A stretch of DNA of 37,396 bases, from positions 1-37,396 of the forward strand of contig JAFGIX010000026.1 of NCBI GenBank assembly GCA_016929395.1, given 5' to 3'. Below, piece after piece: positions 16,588-25,712 of this stretch. A program made the position numbers and the translations under genes. This DNA is from Candidatus Zymogenus saltonus (GTDB taxonomy: Bacteria; Desulfobacterota; Zymogenia; Zymogenales; Zymogenaceae). The notes beneath the pieces are model-generated. The model did no database searches. It was given only the letters and a program-made list of their open reading frames with translations, and had not been told where the DNA came from. Each line of letters starts with the position of its first letter. Positions within the stretch are counted from its first letter, which is position 1.

Positions 16588-18591
16588 CTATTCTTTTGAC
16601 TCCTTAAGAACAGTGTATTTCGGTTTTACGCCGAAGGGCTTAAAGGTTCTCCCCCCGCCTTCATAGAACTTGCTGAAGAACTCCACGTACTGAAGCCTCG
16701 TTGTGTGGACAAAAGCGCCCAGGGCGTTTACGGCGATGTTAAACGTATGGCCGCCAATGAGGATGATGACGGCAAAGACGACTCCCACATAGGGAATCTC
16801 TCCCATCATGGCGGCGATCAGGTTTACAACCGTGGCAATGATTCCGGTGGCAAGCCCCAGGGCCAGCAGCCTTAGATAGCTCAAGAGGTCGCCCATGTAT
16901 GAGGTGCTGCCGTAAATGGCGTAGAGCCCCCAGGCGATCCTCACGAAGATGTTGTTCGATTCCCTGTGCGAAAACAGGATGATGCTCCCGCAAGCCACGA
17001 TGAAACCGACCGTTGCGGCTTTTGTTGCCCAGGCGGGAATCATTTCGGCCGCCATAAAGCCGGATACGAGGACGGCGGCAGAGTTGATGAACAGAATCCA
17101 GCCGCCCTGGACGAAAATGGCCTGAGTACGATCTCCCTTTTTTAAGTTCTTGTACATCCTGATCAAAATGCCGAAGTTTATCTGAATGAATCCAAGGACT
17201 ATACAGATAAGCATGAACGTGATGGTATCCATTAGGGGGTCCATAACCTTGAAGGACATCAGGATGTTTTTTGACAAAGACCCCTCGGGGAGGCGGGTCA
17301 GCACATCGCCGAACCAGCCGCCCATGAGAGCCCCAAGGATCACCGTGGATATTGCCCCCAAGAGCAGGAGTCCCACGAGCTTAGTCTTTCCAAGGCTGTT
17401 TCTAAACCTTATCATTACGAAGAGAAGTAGACAGATGAGCACCAGGCCGTATCCTGCATCCGTCAGGCAGAGGCCGAAGAACACAGCGAAAAACGGCGAC
17501 AGTAACGGAGTGGGGTCGACCTCCTTTGGGTTCGGCACCCCGTACAGCTCGGTAATGAGCTGAAAGGGTTTGACCATCCTCTCCTTTGTTTTCAGCAGGA
17601 TGGGGGGTTTGTCGTCTTCGGAAGGCGGGAATTCCACCATCTCGACGAAAGAGAAATTTTCCTTGATGGCCCTTTCAAGCCTGGGAAGGTCATCTGTCGG
17701 CACCCACCCCTCCATATAGGAGACACTGGTGGAGGATCTAAGCGTCTTTATGACCTCTTCCCGCTCCTTTTCTATGGTGTAATGGTCATATAGCCTTTTA
17801 AGCTTTTCCGCATCTGCGGCCAATGCCTCGGCCTCGGCCATGAGCTTTTCTCCCCGATTCTTAAGCGAGGTGACCTCTTTTTCTGTCTTTTTCAAGACAT
17901 CCTTGAAGGTGCCGGATGTCTCGGGAAGGGCCTCCTTTTCCGCCTCGATTGAGGCGAGGGCCTCCTCGTAGGTCGGGCGGTCTTCCTTATGACAGGCAAA
18001 ATGGTAGTAGGAGTAGTTCGCCCCTTCGAAGATAAGCGTTATAATATGGGTATTTCCCGCCTCGTTGAGCACCTCCCCGATCCTCTCCCTGGGCATCTTG
18101 TAGATCATGAAAAGCGTCTGGTAGACGTTTTTCGTCTCCGACAAGTCGGCGATGGGCGCCTTGACGCTTAGCCAGGGTTTTAAAACATTGGCCGATGATC
18201 TCAGTTTTGCAATCTGATTGTTGTTTTCGGCTATCTCCCTGTTCAGCCTGTTGGCCTTGTCTATTGTTTTTTGAATGTTGTACTTTTTGGCCAATGACAG
18301 AAGATCGTCGGCGCTCTCCATCTCTTTGGGGGTCATAAAGGCAAGCGCGGGCTTTTTCTTCTCGTAGGGCTTTAAGAAATTAATTGTGAAGTCTATCTGG
18401 GAGGTTAGGGCCACCAGATCGTTAAGCCTATCGGAGTCGGTCGGCGCAAGTTCCGGAAAGGTCTCTATGACGTTGGGCTCGGTAAGCTCTGAGATCTCAA
18501 CCACGGCCCACTTCTGGAGAAGCTTCAGGAGTGAATTTCTCTCGTCGGAATGAAACGCAAAAAGGACCTTTTTAAGTTCTGAAATACTCAA
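16588..18591 (-). CDS. ntpI: V-type ATP synthase subunit I (membrane stator, a-type)
   Basis: A 667-residue stator subunit forming the ion half-channels against the proteolipid ring. The N-terminal cytoplasmic half (about residues 1-330) is coiled coil plus alpha/beta domain that binds the peripheral stalks. The C-terminal half has about seven to eight hydrophobic helices beginning PLLSPFFAVFFGLCLTDAGYGL, the family-diagnostic segment, and includes YMGDLLSYLRLLALGLATG with the conserved arginine in SYLRLLALG. The start is TTG at 18591, with AAGGA eight bases upstream; no better ATG is nearby. The stop is TAG. It lies 333 bases from the preceding stalk gene. Confidence 0.94.
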   Translation of the reverse strand: MSISELKKVLFAFHSDERNSLLKLLQKWAVVEISELTEPNVIETFPELAPTDSDRLNDLVALTSQIDFTINFLKPYEKKKPALAFMTPKEMESADDLLSLAKKYNIQKTIDKANRLNREIAENNNQIAKLRSSANVLKPWLSVKAPIADLSETKNVYQTLFMIYKMPRERIGEVLNEAGNTHIITLIFEGANYSYYHFACHKEDRPTYEEALASIEAEKEALPETSGTFKDVLKKTEKEVTSLKNRGEKLMAEAEALAADAEKLKRLYDHYTIEKEREEVIKTLRSSTSVSYMEGWVPTDDLPRLERAIKENFSFVEMVEFPPSEDDKPPILLKTKERMVKPFQLITELYGVPNPKEVDPTPLLSPFFAVFFGLCLTDAGYGLVLICLLLFVMIRFRNSLGKTKLVGLLLLGAISTVILGALMGGWFGDVLTRLPEGSLSKNILMSFKVMDPLMDTITFMLICIVLGFIQINFGILIRMYKNLKKGDRTQAIFVQGGWILFINSAAVLVSGFMAAEMIPAWATKAATVGFIVACGSIILFSHRESNNIFVRIAWGLYAIYGSTSYMGDLLSYLRLLALGLATGIIATVVNLIAAMMGEIPYVGVVFAVIILIGGHTFNIAVNALGAFVHTTRLQYVEFFSKFYEGGGRTFKPFGVKPKYTVLKESKE

Positions 18592-18923
18592 TTTGCAAAT
18601 CCTTAACTTTCCTGATTAAAAAGTCTCAATAGCTAAAAAGTCCAGATATATATAATTTTTACCTTCCCCTTATAACGCTCGATTTCAGCTACAACTTCAA
18701 ATATAGCACTCCCCCCATCTCCGCTCCTCCCCATCAACAATCCCCATCTCCGCCCCCTCATCATCAATCCCCAAGTCTAACCCGCATCGCCTTCACCTTC
18801 ATTCCCCCCCCCACCATTATAAATCCACTTCCGCAGTCATCACAATATGCTACCAACCCCTCTGATCAATAATCTATAGTCCCTCCTTTAAAAAAGTTTA
18901 AAAAAGTAAGCTTGCGGCACGGC
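18592..18923 (-). other. 332-base spacer between the small stalk gene and ntpI
   Basis: No gene was found. The transcript strand carries G runs of four to ten bases in a GAT/GGA-rich context between about 18700 and 18820 (for example a run of ten G near 18810), flanked by AT-rich sequence. A near-repeat 'TTTAAAAAAGTTTAAAAAAGTAAG' (18889-18912) lies just after the stalk gene stop. No terminator with a clear stem and T run was seen, so the operon probably reads through. Confidence 0.45.
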
Positions 18924-19241
18924 CTACCCTTCCACTCCCAGGGCCTTAAAGATCAACTTGACGGCCTCACCCTTCTTCTTGTCGGCGGCGGCCCTCAATA
19001 GATTCATCTCCTTTTGCGCCTCGGAGAGGATATTGGATTCCTCGACCTTACCTCTTTCTTCGGCCTCGGCCAAAAGCTCCTTTCTTGCCGATTCGTTTTC
19101 CTTCTCCATCTTTTTCAGGCGATTTGCCCTTTCCTTTTCAAACTCGATCACTTTCGACTCGGCGTCCATTTCGGCGTCCTTGATCAGCTTTTCACCTCTG
19201 GTCTCGGCGTCTTTTATCTTATCCACGATTTTTTTTACCAT
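18924..19241 (-). CDS. ntpF: V-type ATP synthase small peripheral-stalk subunit (G/H, NtpF type)
   Basis: A 105-residue, highly charged, almost wholly helical protein (KIVDKIKDAETRGEKLIKDAEMDAESKVIEFEKERA...) of the kind that forms the coiled-coil peripheral stalk with subunit E. Assignment rests on composition, length and position as the first gene before ntpI; such coiled coils are too variable for motif proof. A GGGAGGGAG ribosome site lies nine bases before the ATG. It opens the ATPase operon. Confidence 0.8.
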   Translation of the reverse strand: MVKKIVDKIKDAETRGEKLIKDAEMDAESKVIEFEKERANRLKKMEKENESARKELLAEAEERGKVEESNILSEAQKEMNLLRAAADKKKGEAVKLIFKALGVEG

Positions 19242-19401
19242 CTTTTATCACTCCCTCCCTTAAGCCCCGGGAATATCAATCAATCCAACAATCTATCAAT
19301 CCAGCAATCCAACAACCCGGCCCAATTTGTTCAATTCCACCCCTGCCCCCCACCCAATCTTAATCCCAATCCGCGAGATTTTCAAATTAGAAATACCTAT
19401 G

Positions 19402-19415
19402 CCCGGCCGGCCGGG
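19402..19415. repeat. Perfect 14-bp GC palindrome CCCGGCCGGCCGGG
   Basis: This fully self-complementary GC-only sequence stands in otherwise AT-rich DNA about 20 bases downstream of the putative ATPase -10. It would lie in the operon leader. It may be a protein-binding site or an RNA stem; nothing flanking continues the symmetry. Confidence 0.6.
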
Positions 19416-19435
19416 ATTTAGATTGAAGTTATATA

Positions 19436-19462
19436 TTTATATTATTGTGAGAAATAAATCAA
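19436..19462 (-). promoter_or_regulatory. Possible promoter of the ATPase operon
   Basis: Minus strand: TTGATT (19457-19462, four of six) and TATAAA (19436-19441, five of six) with a 15-base spacer. The leader to the first ATPase gene would be about 190 bases. The match is modest; it is offered because the operon must start between here and 19241. Confidence 0.3.
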
Positions 19463-19574
19463 GAATTTTTTTAAATTTTTTTTATTTATGATACTTTTTT
19501 GTCGCATTTCAATATTCAAATATTCCACTCATTTTTTTGATTAAAAAATAAGGGCGGGCGGGATTATTCTACTA

Positions 19575-19602
19575 TTTACATTACCGCAATATATGTTATC
19601 AT
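19575..19602 (+). promoter_or_regulatory. Promoter of the GH106-like gene, with direct-repeat operator candidate
   Basis: TTTACA (19575-19580) and TATCAT (19597-19602), each five of six consensus, have a 16-base spacer. The 12-base word ATGTTATCATTA occurs at 19593-19604, covering the -10, and again at 19611-19622, covering the start site. That arrangement is typical of an operator for a repressor. Confidence 0.5.
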
Positions 19603-19723
19603 TAGAACCGATGTTATCATTAAAGTCGACTCATTTAAATGGCTTCGCCTTTTGAATGCTGCAAAACGAGAAGGCCAGTCCAAAATGATTGCCTGAAATA
19701 GAAAACGATTTTTAATAACGAAC

Positions 19724-22700
19724 ATGACAAAGAGTGAAAACAAGATAGAGAGTCTTTACGCCAGATTCGAGAATCCCCCCGGGGAGTTCTCTCCCGTTCC
19801 TTTCTTATTTCTTAACCTCAACATGGATCTGAAGACGACCGAGTCGATCTTCAAGGAGCTTATCGACAAGGGGATAATGGGGGTGGTCCTTCATCCCAGG
19901 ACGGGGCTTACCGTGAAGTTTGCAAGCGATGAATTCTGGAGGAGGCTTGTCGCCATAGTAAATAAGGCCAAGGAGCTCGGGATGACGGTATGGCTCTACG
20001 ACGATTACAACTGGCCGAGCGGGACCGCGGCTGGAAGGGTTATACAGGAAAAACCGGATTTTGCCGCCTCGGGGCTCGTATTTCGCTACGGCAAATCGGT
20101 GGAGAAGTGGGAGGAGCTCATCGGGGCCTATTCAATAAAAAAGGATGTGTTCAAATATTCATCGGATATCCCGAAGGGGAAAAAGAGCCTCCTCGTGACG
20201 GCCCGGAGGATGACCGACAGCAATTTCTGCCAGACCGGCGCACCCTGGTTTATATCGTCTAACTGGGGAGCGCTCGACCTGATGAATCCGGACGCTACCG
20301 ACCACTTTATCGGGATCGTATACAGCGGATTTGAGAAACACCTGAAAAAATATTTCGGTAATCCGATAGTCGGAGTATTCACCGACGAGCCGGAGCACTA
20401 CCGATCTTTTCCGTGGACAAAAACGTTTGCTGGCCACTTCACAAACAGCTTCGGCTACGACATAGTGGGCTACCTCCCCTCCCTCATAAAAGATGTCGGG
20501 GACTTTAGAAAGGTACGAAGGGACTATTATTCCCTCGTTACCGAGCTTACCCGAAAGTCTTACTACGAGAGGCTGAGACTCTGGGCGGAAAGGAACGGCC
20601 TTTTGCTCACGGGCCACCTCGGGGAGGAGGACTTTCTGGAGAAGTTCCCCCACTCCCACGGAAGCCCTTATTCTGTCCTTAACGAGATGCACGTGCCCGG
20701 AACCGACTACCTCGGGGCGGGCCACGGATACATAAAGGATGAGATACTCTCCGGTTTTCCAAACTTCAACCCGAAGCTTGTATCGGCCGCCGCCCGCACA
20801 AAAAAGAGCGGGAGAATTCTCTGTGAGATATGGGGGGGGTCAGGGTGGGGATACGGCCCGAGGAGTTTGAAGGGATCGATAGACTGGGGCGCCGCTTTGG
20901 GGATAAACCTCTTTGTCCCCCACGCCGTTCACACATCGTTGATGGGCCTGAGAAAGAGGGACTTCCCGCCGTCACACTTCGTCCAGCAGCCCTTCTGGAG
21001 ATACTACAAAATCTTTGCCGATTACATCTCCAGGGTGAGCCTCATTACAAGCACCGCAAGGCGAGCGACAAAGGCCCTCCTGTTGTTTCCAATAACCTCC
21101 CTCTGGCATGAAACTACCGGGATGGGAATCTTGACAAAAAAGGGGGCGGAGTTCATAAACGGCATAAAGGAGATAACCGACAACTTAATTAGAGATCAGA
21201 GGAATTTCGACTACCTCTTCGAAGAGGATATCGAAAGTGAGACGACAAAAATAGCTCCGGGAATAGTATTTGTCGGAAAATCTATTTATGACACCATTAT
21301 AGTTCCTGAAGTGGACCGGATAACCAAGCCGACCGAAGATTTCTTGACCAACGCGGAAGAGAACGGGATAAGGGTCATCTACATGGGAGGCCCCTCTCGG
21401 TTCGAGAAGAATGACCGAGATGAGGATGATCTCACAAATTCAATCAAAAAAACGGCAATAAGAAGCATCGACGACCTCATCGATTACCTGAAGCTGGTTA
21501 ACGTCACAAGCCCGGTAATAGAAGGAAAAAATTCCACCGACTTCGTCAGCCGACAGATGTGTTACGGTCAGTCGGATATATATTTTTTCGCCTATCTCGG
21601 CGTGGAGCGATTCAAGGGAACCTTGACCGTTCGCGAGAGGGGAATCCCCGAGCTTTGGAATCCCGAAACCGGCGAGAGATATGGAATCGCCGACTTCGAG
21701 CTGGTAAAGAAAGGGCTTAAATTTAAAATCGAGTTCGAGCCCGGGGAATCGAAGTTCTACGTAATCCACGACGATATTACCAACTCCAAAAAGGGAAGAC
21801 AGTTTTTCCCCGAAAAAAAGATCGGGGAACAGTTCCTGCCGAGGAAATGGGAGGTCCTCTACAAAAAGGACAACATGATGAGAATCGACAACTGGCGCCT
21901 GATCAGATCCTCCATTTTGCCCTCGTTCCCAAACCTGCACAAGCTGTGGAGCGACGACAGGTACGGATTCAGAACGAAACTGAGTATCTGTGCAATCCGC
22001 CTCCTGATCGAGGCGCTGGAGCCCTTCATCGGCCTCAGGAGTCGTATACGGTACGCCCCCTTTAAGAGCATGGATAAAGATTTCAAGCTTACGGATATAG
22101 CGGCCAAACTCTTTGGAATTGAGACAAGGGGGTTGGGACTTTACCAAAAGTTCGACCTCATAAAGGACGCCGCCATGTATCTTGGAGTTCCCCTCACAAT
22201 CTCCATGCCCCCTCCCGGATCGGAATACGAGATCGTATCATACTTCTTAGTGGATCACATTCCCGATAAAATCCACCTCGTCTGGGAGGACAACGGGGAG
22301 CCGACCGAGATCTACATAAACGGTCAATTGATAAGCGACGACTCGGAGCCCTTCTTCCTCTGGGACAGGTCGAACCGAAGGGCAAATCTGAAAAATTATC
22401 TGCGGAGGGGGAAAAACAGAATTGGCATCAAGTCGAGGCAGCCGGGCTTTCCCACCATCCCCCCGATACTCCACGGGATCGAACCGATCGTAATCACCGG
22501 GAACTTCCGGGTAAGCAAAAACAGCATCACCCGAACGAAAAACAGGACAACAACCCTGTACTGGGGAGAGAAGGGAACGGGAAACTACAGCGGAACCGTG
22601 GCCTTCAGGTGCGAGCTTAAAATTCCGAAGCGTTTTAACGGGATGAAGGGTATCCTCGACCTCGGGGATGTAAGAGAGACGGTAAGGGTCGTGTTGAACG

Positions 22701-22885
22701 GGGAAAGGGTCGATGTAAAGCTGTGGCCCCCGTACAGATTTGACGTTACGGATTATATTATCGAAGGAGTAAACTCCCTCGAGATATGTGTTTCGAACAC
22801 GGCGGAGAACCTGTTGGGCACCCCCATCCTCTCGGGAATCGTCGGTGACCCGAAGCTTACCTTCTACGGTCAGAAGTTCCGGTAG
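19724..22885 (+). CDS. GH106-like glycoside hydrolase (putative alpha-L-rhamnosidase family)
   Basis: A 1053-residue protein resembling GH106-type alpha-L-rhamnosidases and related large hydrolases. The N-terminal barrel region reads PGEFSPVPFLFLNLN, GIMGVVLHPRTGL, and LYDDYNWPSG at 91-100, followed by GVFTDEPEHY (217-226), GHLGEEDF (297-304) and CEIWGGSGWG (367-376); these acidic motifs probably form the active site. The last 200 residues look like a beta-sandwich carbohydrate-binding module (ILDLGDVRETVRVVLNGERVDV...YRFDVTDYI...GVNSLEI). Length fits the family. No signal peptide is visible, so a cytoplasmic enzyme on imported or internal glycans is inferred. The ATG lacks a good ribosome site. 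The substrate is unproven. Confidence 0.65.
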   Translation: MTKSENKIESLYARFENPPGEFSPVPFLFLNLNMDLKTTESIFKELIDKGIMGVVLHPRTGLTVKFASDEFWRRLVAIVNKAKELGMTVWLYDDYNWPSGTAAGRVIQEKPDFAASGLVFRYGKSVEKWEELIGAYSIKKDVFKYSSDIPKGKKSLLVTARRMTDSNFCQTGAPWFISSNWGALDLMNPDATDHFIGIVYSGFEKHLKKYFGNPIVGVFTDEPEHYRSFPWTKTFAGHFTNSFGYDIVGYLPSLIKDVGDFRKVRRDYYSLVTELTRKSYYERLRLWAERNGLLLTGHLGEEDFLEKFPHSHGSPYSVLNEMHVPGTDYLGAGHGYIKDEILSGFPNFNPKLVSAAARTKKSGRILCEIWGGSGWGYGPRSLKGSIDWGAALGINLFVPHAVHTSLMGLRKRDFPPSHFVQQPFWRYYKIFADYISRVSLITSTARRATKALLLFPITSLWHETTGMGILTKKGAEFINGIKEITDNLIRDQRNFDYLFEEDIESETTKIAPGIVFVGKSIYDTIIVPEVDRITKPTEDFLTNAEENGIRVIYMGGPSRFEKNDRDEDDLTNSIKKTAIRSIDDLIDYLKLVNVTSPVIEGKNSTDFVSRQMCYGQSDIYFFAYLGVERFKGTLTVRERGIPELWNPETGERYGIADFELVKKGLKFKIEFEPGESKFYVIHDDITNSKKGRQFFPEKKIGEQFLPRKWEVLYKKDNMMRIDNWRLIRSSILPSFPNLHKLWSDDRYGFRTKLSICAIRLLIEALEPFIGLRSRIRYAPFKSMDKDFKLTDIAAKLFGIETRGLGLYQKFDLIKDAAMYLGVPLTISMPPPGSEYEIVSYFLVDHIPDKIHLVWEDNGEPTEIYINGQLISDDSEPFFLWDRSNRRANLKNYLRRGKNRIGIKSRQPGFPTIPPILHGIEPIVITGNFRVSKNSITRTKNRTTTLYWGEKGTGNYSGTVAFRCELKIPKRFNGMKGILDLGDVRETVRVVLNGERVDVKLWPPYRFDVTDYIIEGVNSLEICVSNTAENLLGTPILSGIVGDPKLTFYGQKFR

Positions 22886-22916
22886 CTTCAAGTGTAAAGA
22901 TATGATACTTGCGTTT

Positions 22917-23873
22917 CTATCTCCCCTTGGCCCCCTTAACGTGCCTCACAAAATCCTCAAAGGCGGAAACGGTGTCGTGCTCAAAGCAATATCCGGTCTC
23001 GGCGATAAGCTTCTCGGACGTGGCGACCCAGGGATGTATCATTAAATTCAGCGCCGCGCTCGGAAACTCGGTCAAGAAGGTGAACCTGAAATACCACGAA
23101 AGGTTGTTCAGCGGATAAAGGAGCCTCGGGGGTATGTGAACCGGGATATTCCCGAGCGTCCTTACCATCTCGTCGAACGTCATGGTCCCCTCTCCAACCA
23201 CGTTGTATACACCGGAAATTTCCCGCTTGAAAAAAAGGAGCATGACATTTATCAGGTCGTCCTCGTGGACGTACTGGAAGGGAGAACTGACGCTCGACAG
23301 CATTACGAGCTTCCTCAAGAGGTGCCTGGCCAGGGGGTTTCTGAATCCCGGCCCCGCAACAAAACAGGGGCGGAGTACGGCTACCCTGATCCCACGGTTT
23401 TCGGCGATAAACTCCGCCATGATCCCCTCCACCTCCCTCTTGTTCTTGCTGTAGGTAAAATCTTCGTTTCCCCGAAGCGGGCTCTCCTCCGTCAGCGGGA
23501 AGTCGTTGTCGGGATGGAAGCCGTAGGTGGTGGTGGAGCTCGTGTAGAGGAGATACTTGACGCCGCACCTCGATGCCGCCCCGAGGACGTTCTTTGTTCC
23601 CCCCACGTTTACATCTTCCATGAGCGACCTGTCGTGGATGGGAGGAAGTATCCAGCATAGGTGAAATACGGCGTCTATCTCTTCATCAATAAATATGTCG
23701 TCCAGGGGATCTCGAATATCCCTCCTGTAAAACCCGAGCTTCGGGTCATCGAAGCCAGGGGGCCTGACATCTATTCCGACAATCCGTTCGACGGATTTAA
23801 GCCCGATAAGCGCTCTTACGAGCCTCCCCCCTATGTAGCAGCCGGAGCCGGTTACGAGGACCCTCTTTCCCAT
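22917..23873 (-). CDS. NAD-dependent epimerase/dehydratase family protein (extended SDR)
   Basis: A 318-residue extended short-chain dehydrogenase. The cofactor loop is TGSGCYIGG (8-16), the acid after beta2 is GIDVRP (D35), and the catalytic set is SSTTTYG (112-118) with YSKNK (Y141, K145). I chose ATG 23873, with GGGGG about ten bases upstream; a longer frame to 23945 would overlap the upstream gene and adds non-family residues. It lies 13 bases after the SDR stop and is probably in one operon with it. Nucleotide-sugar or sterol/polyketide-like substrates are all possible; the sequence does not tell. Confidence 0.8.
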   Translation of the reverse strand: MGKRVLVTGSGCYIGGRLVRALIGLKSVERIVGIDVRPPGFDDPKLGFYRRDIRDPLDDIFIDEEIDAVFHLCWILPPIHDRSLMEDVNVGGTKNVLGAASRCGVKYLLYTSSTTTYGFHPDNDFPLTEESPLRGNEDFTYSKNKREVEGIMAEFIAENRGIRVAVLRPCFVAGPGFRNPLARHLLRKLVMLSSVSSPFQYVHEDDLINVMLLFFKREISGVYNVVGEGTMTFDEMVRTLGNIPVHIPPRLLYPLNNLSWYFRFTFLTEFPSAALNLMIHPWVATSEKLIAETGYCFEHDTVSAFEDFVRHVKGAKGR

Positions 23874-23886
23874 AAAACTGTTCCCC

Positions 23887-24714
23887 CTAAAATACCTCGC
23901 CCCCTTTTTTGCCCTTGAGCAGGTGGTAGAAACAGAAATCCACAAATCTCCTCGGAGAAAACTTTATAAGGACGAGGTGGATGAACTTTGCGTATATGCC
24001 CGGGACGTAGAGGAACTTCCCCTTCTCGAAGGCCTTTATCGCCTTTTTCGCCACCCACTCCGGCGTAACGAGACCGGTGATCCAGTAGGCCCTGATCTTC
24101 TTAGGGATCCCCTCGTGCCTCAGGAGCGCGGTATCCGCGTACGGGGGATTTAACGTGCAGACGGTTACCCCGGTTCCCTTGAGCTCCACCCTCATCCCCC
24201 GGCTCCAGCTGAGAAGGCCCGCCTTCGTCATGCCGTACATATTCTTGAAAGGCACCGGCTGAAACGACGACACGCTGCACGTGTTAAAGACCACCCCGCT
24301 TCCCCTCTTAACCATGTCGTTTACGAAGAGGTAGCTTAGCCTCATCGGGACGTAAAGGTTGAGCGTAAATACCTTCATCTGGAGCTCCCAGTCTATCTCC
24401 CACGATTTCCCGTAACAGAGAGTTCCGGCGTTGTTGACAAGCGCGTAGACTTCCCCCACCTCGGCCTTTACGTCCTTGTGGAGTTTTTCCGGGGCGCCCT
24501 TCTCTGTCAGGTCGGTCGTGAAGGTCCAAACCTCGATTCCATATTTTCCCTTTAGCTCCTTTTCAAAATCCTCGAGGATCTTCTTCTCCGAGGGGAGGGC
24601 CGTAACTGCGAGATTTGCCCCCTTCACCGCAAACTGCTCCGCCAGAGCCCTCCCGATCCCCGAAGACGCACCGGTTATCAGTACCTTCTTGCCATTAAAG
24701 TCGTGTTTTTTCAT
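23887..24714 (-). CDS. Short-chain dehydrogenase/reductase (classical SDR)
   Basis: A 275-residue NAD(P)-dependent oxidoreductase. It shows TGASSGIG (14-21), NNAG (94-97), a serine in SVSS (147-150) and YGMTK (Y160, K164). The C-terminus has a hydrophobic stretch (KFIHLVLIKFSPRRFVDFCFYHLL) that could touch membrane. AAGGTGG precedes the ATG by five bases. It heads a two-gene minus-strand unit with the epimerase-like gene and diverges from the metallo-beta-lactamase gene. Substrate unknown; lipid or sugar carbonyls are plausible. Confidence 0.85.
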   Translation of the reverse strand: MKKHDFNGKKVLITGASSGIGRALAEQFAVKGANLAVTALPSEKKILEDFEKELKGKYGIEVWTFTTDLTEKGAPEKLHKDVKAEVGEVYALVNNAGTLCYGKSWEIDWELQMKVFTLNLYVPMRLSYLFVNDMVKRGSGVVFNTCSVSSFQPVPFKNMYGMTKAGLLSWSRGMRVELKGTGVTVCTLNPPYADTALLRHEGIPKKIRAYWITGLVTPEWVAKKAIKAFEKGKFLYVPGIYAKFIHLVLIKFSPRRFVDFCFYHLLKGKKGGEVF

Positions 24715-24886
24715 TATTCCACCTTACATTAATGCTCAATAAAAAATGGTCTTTACTGCTCGATATTCATAGTCACATCACCTAAAGCCAAAAATGAAAA
24801 TTTCCTTCTCAAAAGGATACTTCCAAAAGGCGGAAAAGTCAATCCGCGAAGACAAGCTATATTTATTAAAAACAACGACCTCACTA

Positions 24887-24915
24887 TTGACATTGCACTT
24901 TGAAACCTATATATT
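24887..24915 (+). promoter_or_regulatory. Strong sigma70-like promoter for the MBL-fold gene
   Basis: Perfect TTGACA (24887-24892), a 17-base spacer and TATATT (24910-24915, five of six). Transcription would begin near 24922, upstream of the ATG at 24960. Confidence 0.7.
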
Positions 24916-24959
24916 TTGCATTAGAGTTTTTTAAAGAACAGAAGACCCAAAGGATAGGG

Positions 24960-25712
24960 ATGGAACGGGCGCAGAAAAAAGACGTGGTGATAACGATCCT
25001 CTACGACAACAACCCACTGGATGACATCTTCCAAAACAGCTGCGGCAAATGGGGATTCTCATGTTGCATCTTCGGGCTCGATGACGTAATCGTCTTTGAC
25101 ACCGGCGCAGATGACGGGCTGATGTTGAGAAACATGAAGGAGGCGGGGATCGATCCGCTGGAGATCGACACCGTCGTCCTGTCCCACGGCCACTGGGACC
25201 ACATAGGTGGTCTTGAAAGCCTACTCAGGGCCAATCCGGACGTTACGATCTACATGCCTGCATCTCTTGCCGAGGAGTTGAATGAGGGGTGCGTAGACTA
25301 CGGCGCCGATGTAATCGAGGTTACGGCATCCATGGAAATAATGGAAGACGTGCACCTGATAACCGGGATGCACGGAAAAATCGATGAGATATCCATGGCG
25401 CTGAACACAAAAAACGGCCTCATCCTCGTCACCGGCTGCGCCCATGCCGGGATAGATAACATCCTGGAGAAGGCGACGGATGTTTTAGACCCCGAACTCC
25501 TTCTCGTCGCCCTGGGCGGCTACCACACCATGAAGATGGACAAGGAAGAGGTCAAAAACATCATATCGAAGCTCAAGAGGCTCGGCCTGAAGTACGTAGC
25601 CCCGTGCCACTGCACCGGGGAGGAAGCGATGAAGCTCTTCAGAAGCGCCTTCGGAGACAACTTCATCAAGGCCGGCTCCGGCTTAGAGCTGAGGAGCGAA
25701 GACCTCAAGTAG
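24960..25712 (+). CDS. Metallo-beta-lactamase-fold hydrolase (dihydropterin/RFAP-synthase-like subgroup)
   Basis: A 250-residue metal-dependent hydrolase. The metal motif is SHGHWDHIGG (H76-x-H78-x-D80-H81), with further ligands in TGCAHAGI and the C-terminal PCHCTGEEA. These resemble the archaeal/bacterial MBL group that includes the beta-ribofuranosylaminobenzene (methanopterin-pathway) annotation; the true reaction is unknown. I start at ATG 24960, after AAAGGATAGGG. A longer frame from TTG 24900 would begin upstream of the -10 hexamer of the promoter and cannot be on the same transcript. The frame has no signal peptide and is cytoplasmic by inference. The gene stands alone. Confidence 0.8.
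   Translation: MERAQKKDVVITILYDNNPLDDIFQNSCGKWGFSCCIFGLDDVIVFDTGADDGLMLRNMKEAGIDPLEIDTVVLSHGHWDHIGGLESLLRANPDVTIYMPASLAEELNEGCVDYGADVIEVTASMEIMEDVHLITGMHGKIDEISMALNTKNGLILVTGCAHAGIDNILEKATDVLDPELLLVALGGYHTMKMDKEEVKNIISKLKRLGLKYVAPCHCTGEEAMKLFRSAFGDNFIKAGSGLELRSEDLK

Larger units (their letters stand above)
19242..19723. promoter_or_regulatory. 482-base divergent control region between the ATPase operon and the GH gene
   Basis: No gene was found here. From the left: a pyrimidine-rich, degenerate 'CAATCCA' repeat (about 19275-19320), a C-run stretch (19335-19370), a 14-bp palindrome (19402-19415), a putative minus promoter (19436-19462), a very AT-rich core (19440-19550), a plus promoter (19575-19602) with a direct repeat over it, and a leader of about 115 bases to the GH start. 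Confidence 0.5.

Noticed and set aside
22886-22916. A bidirectional terminator between the convergent GH and epimerase genes
   Set aside because: The 31-base gap holds no stem with a T run.
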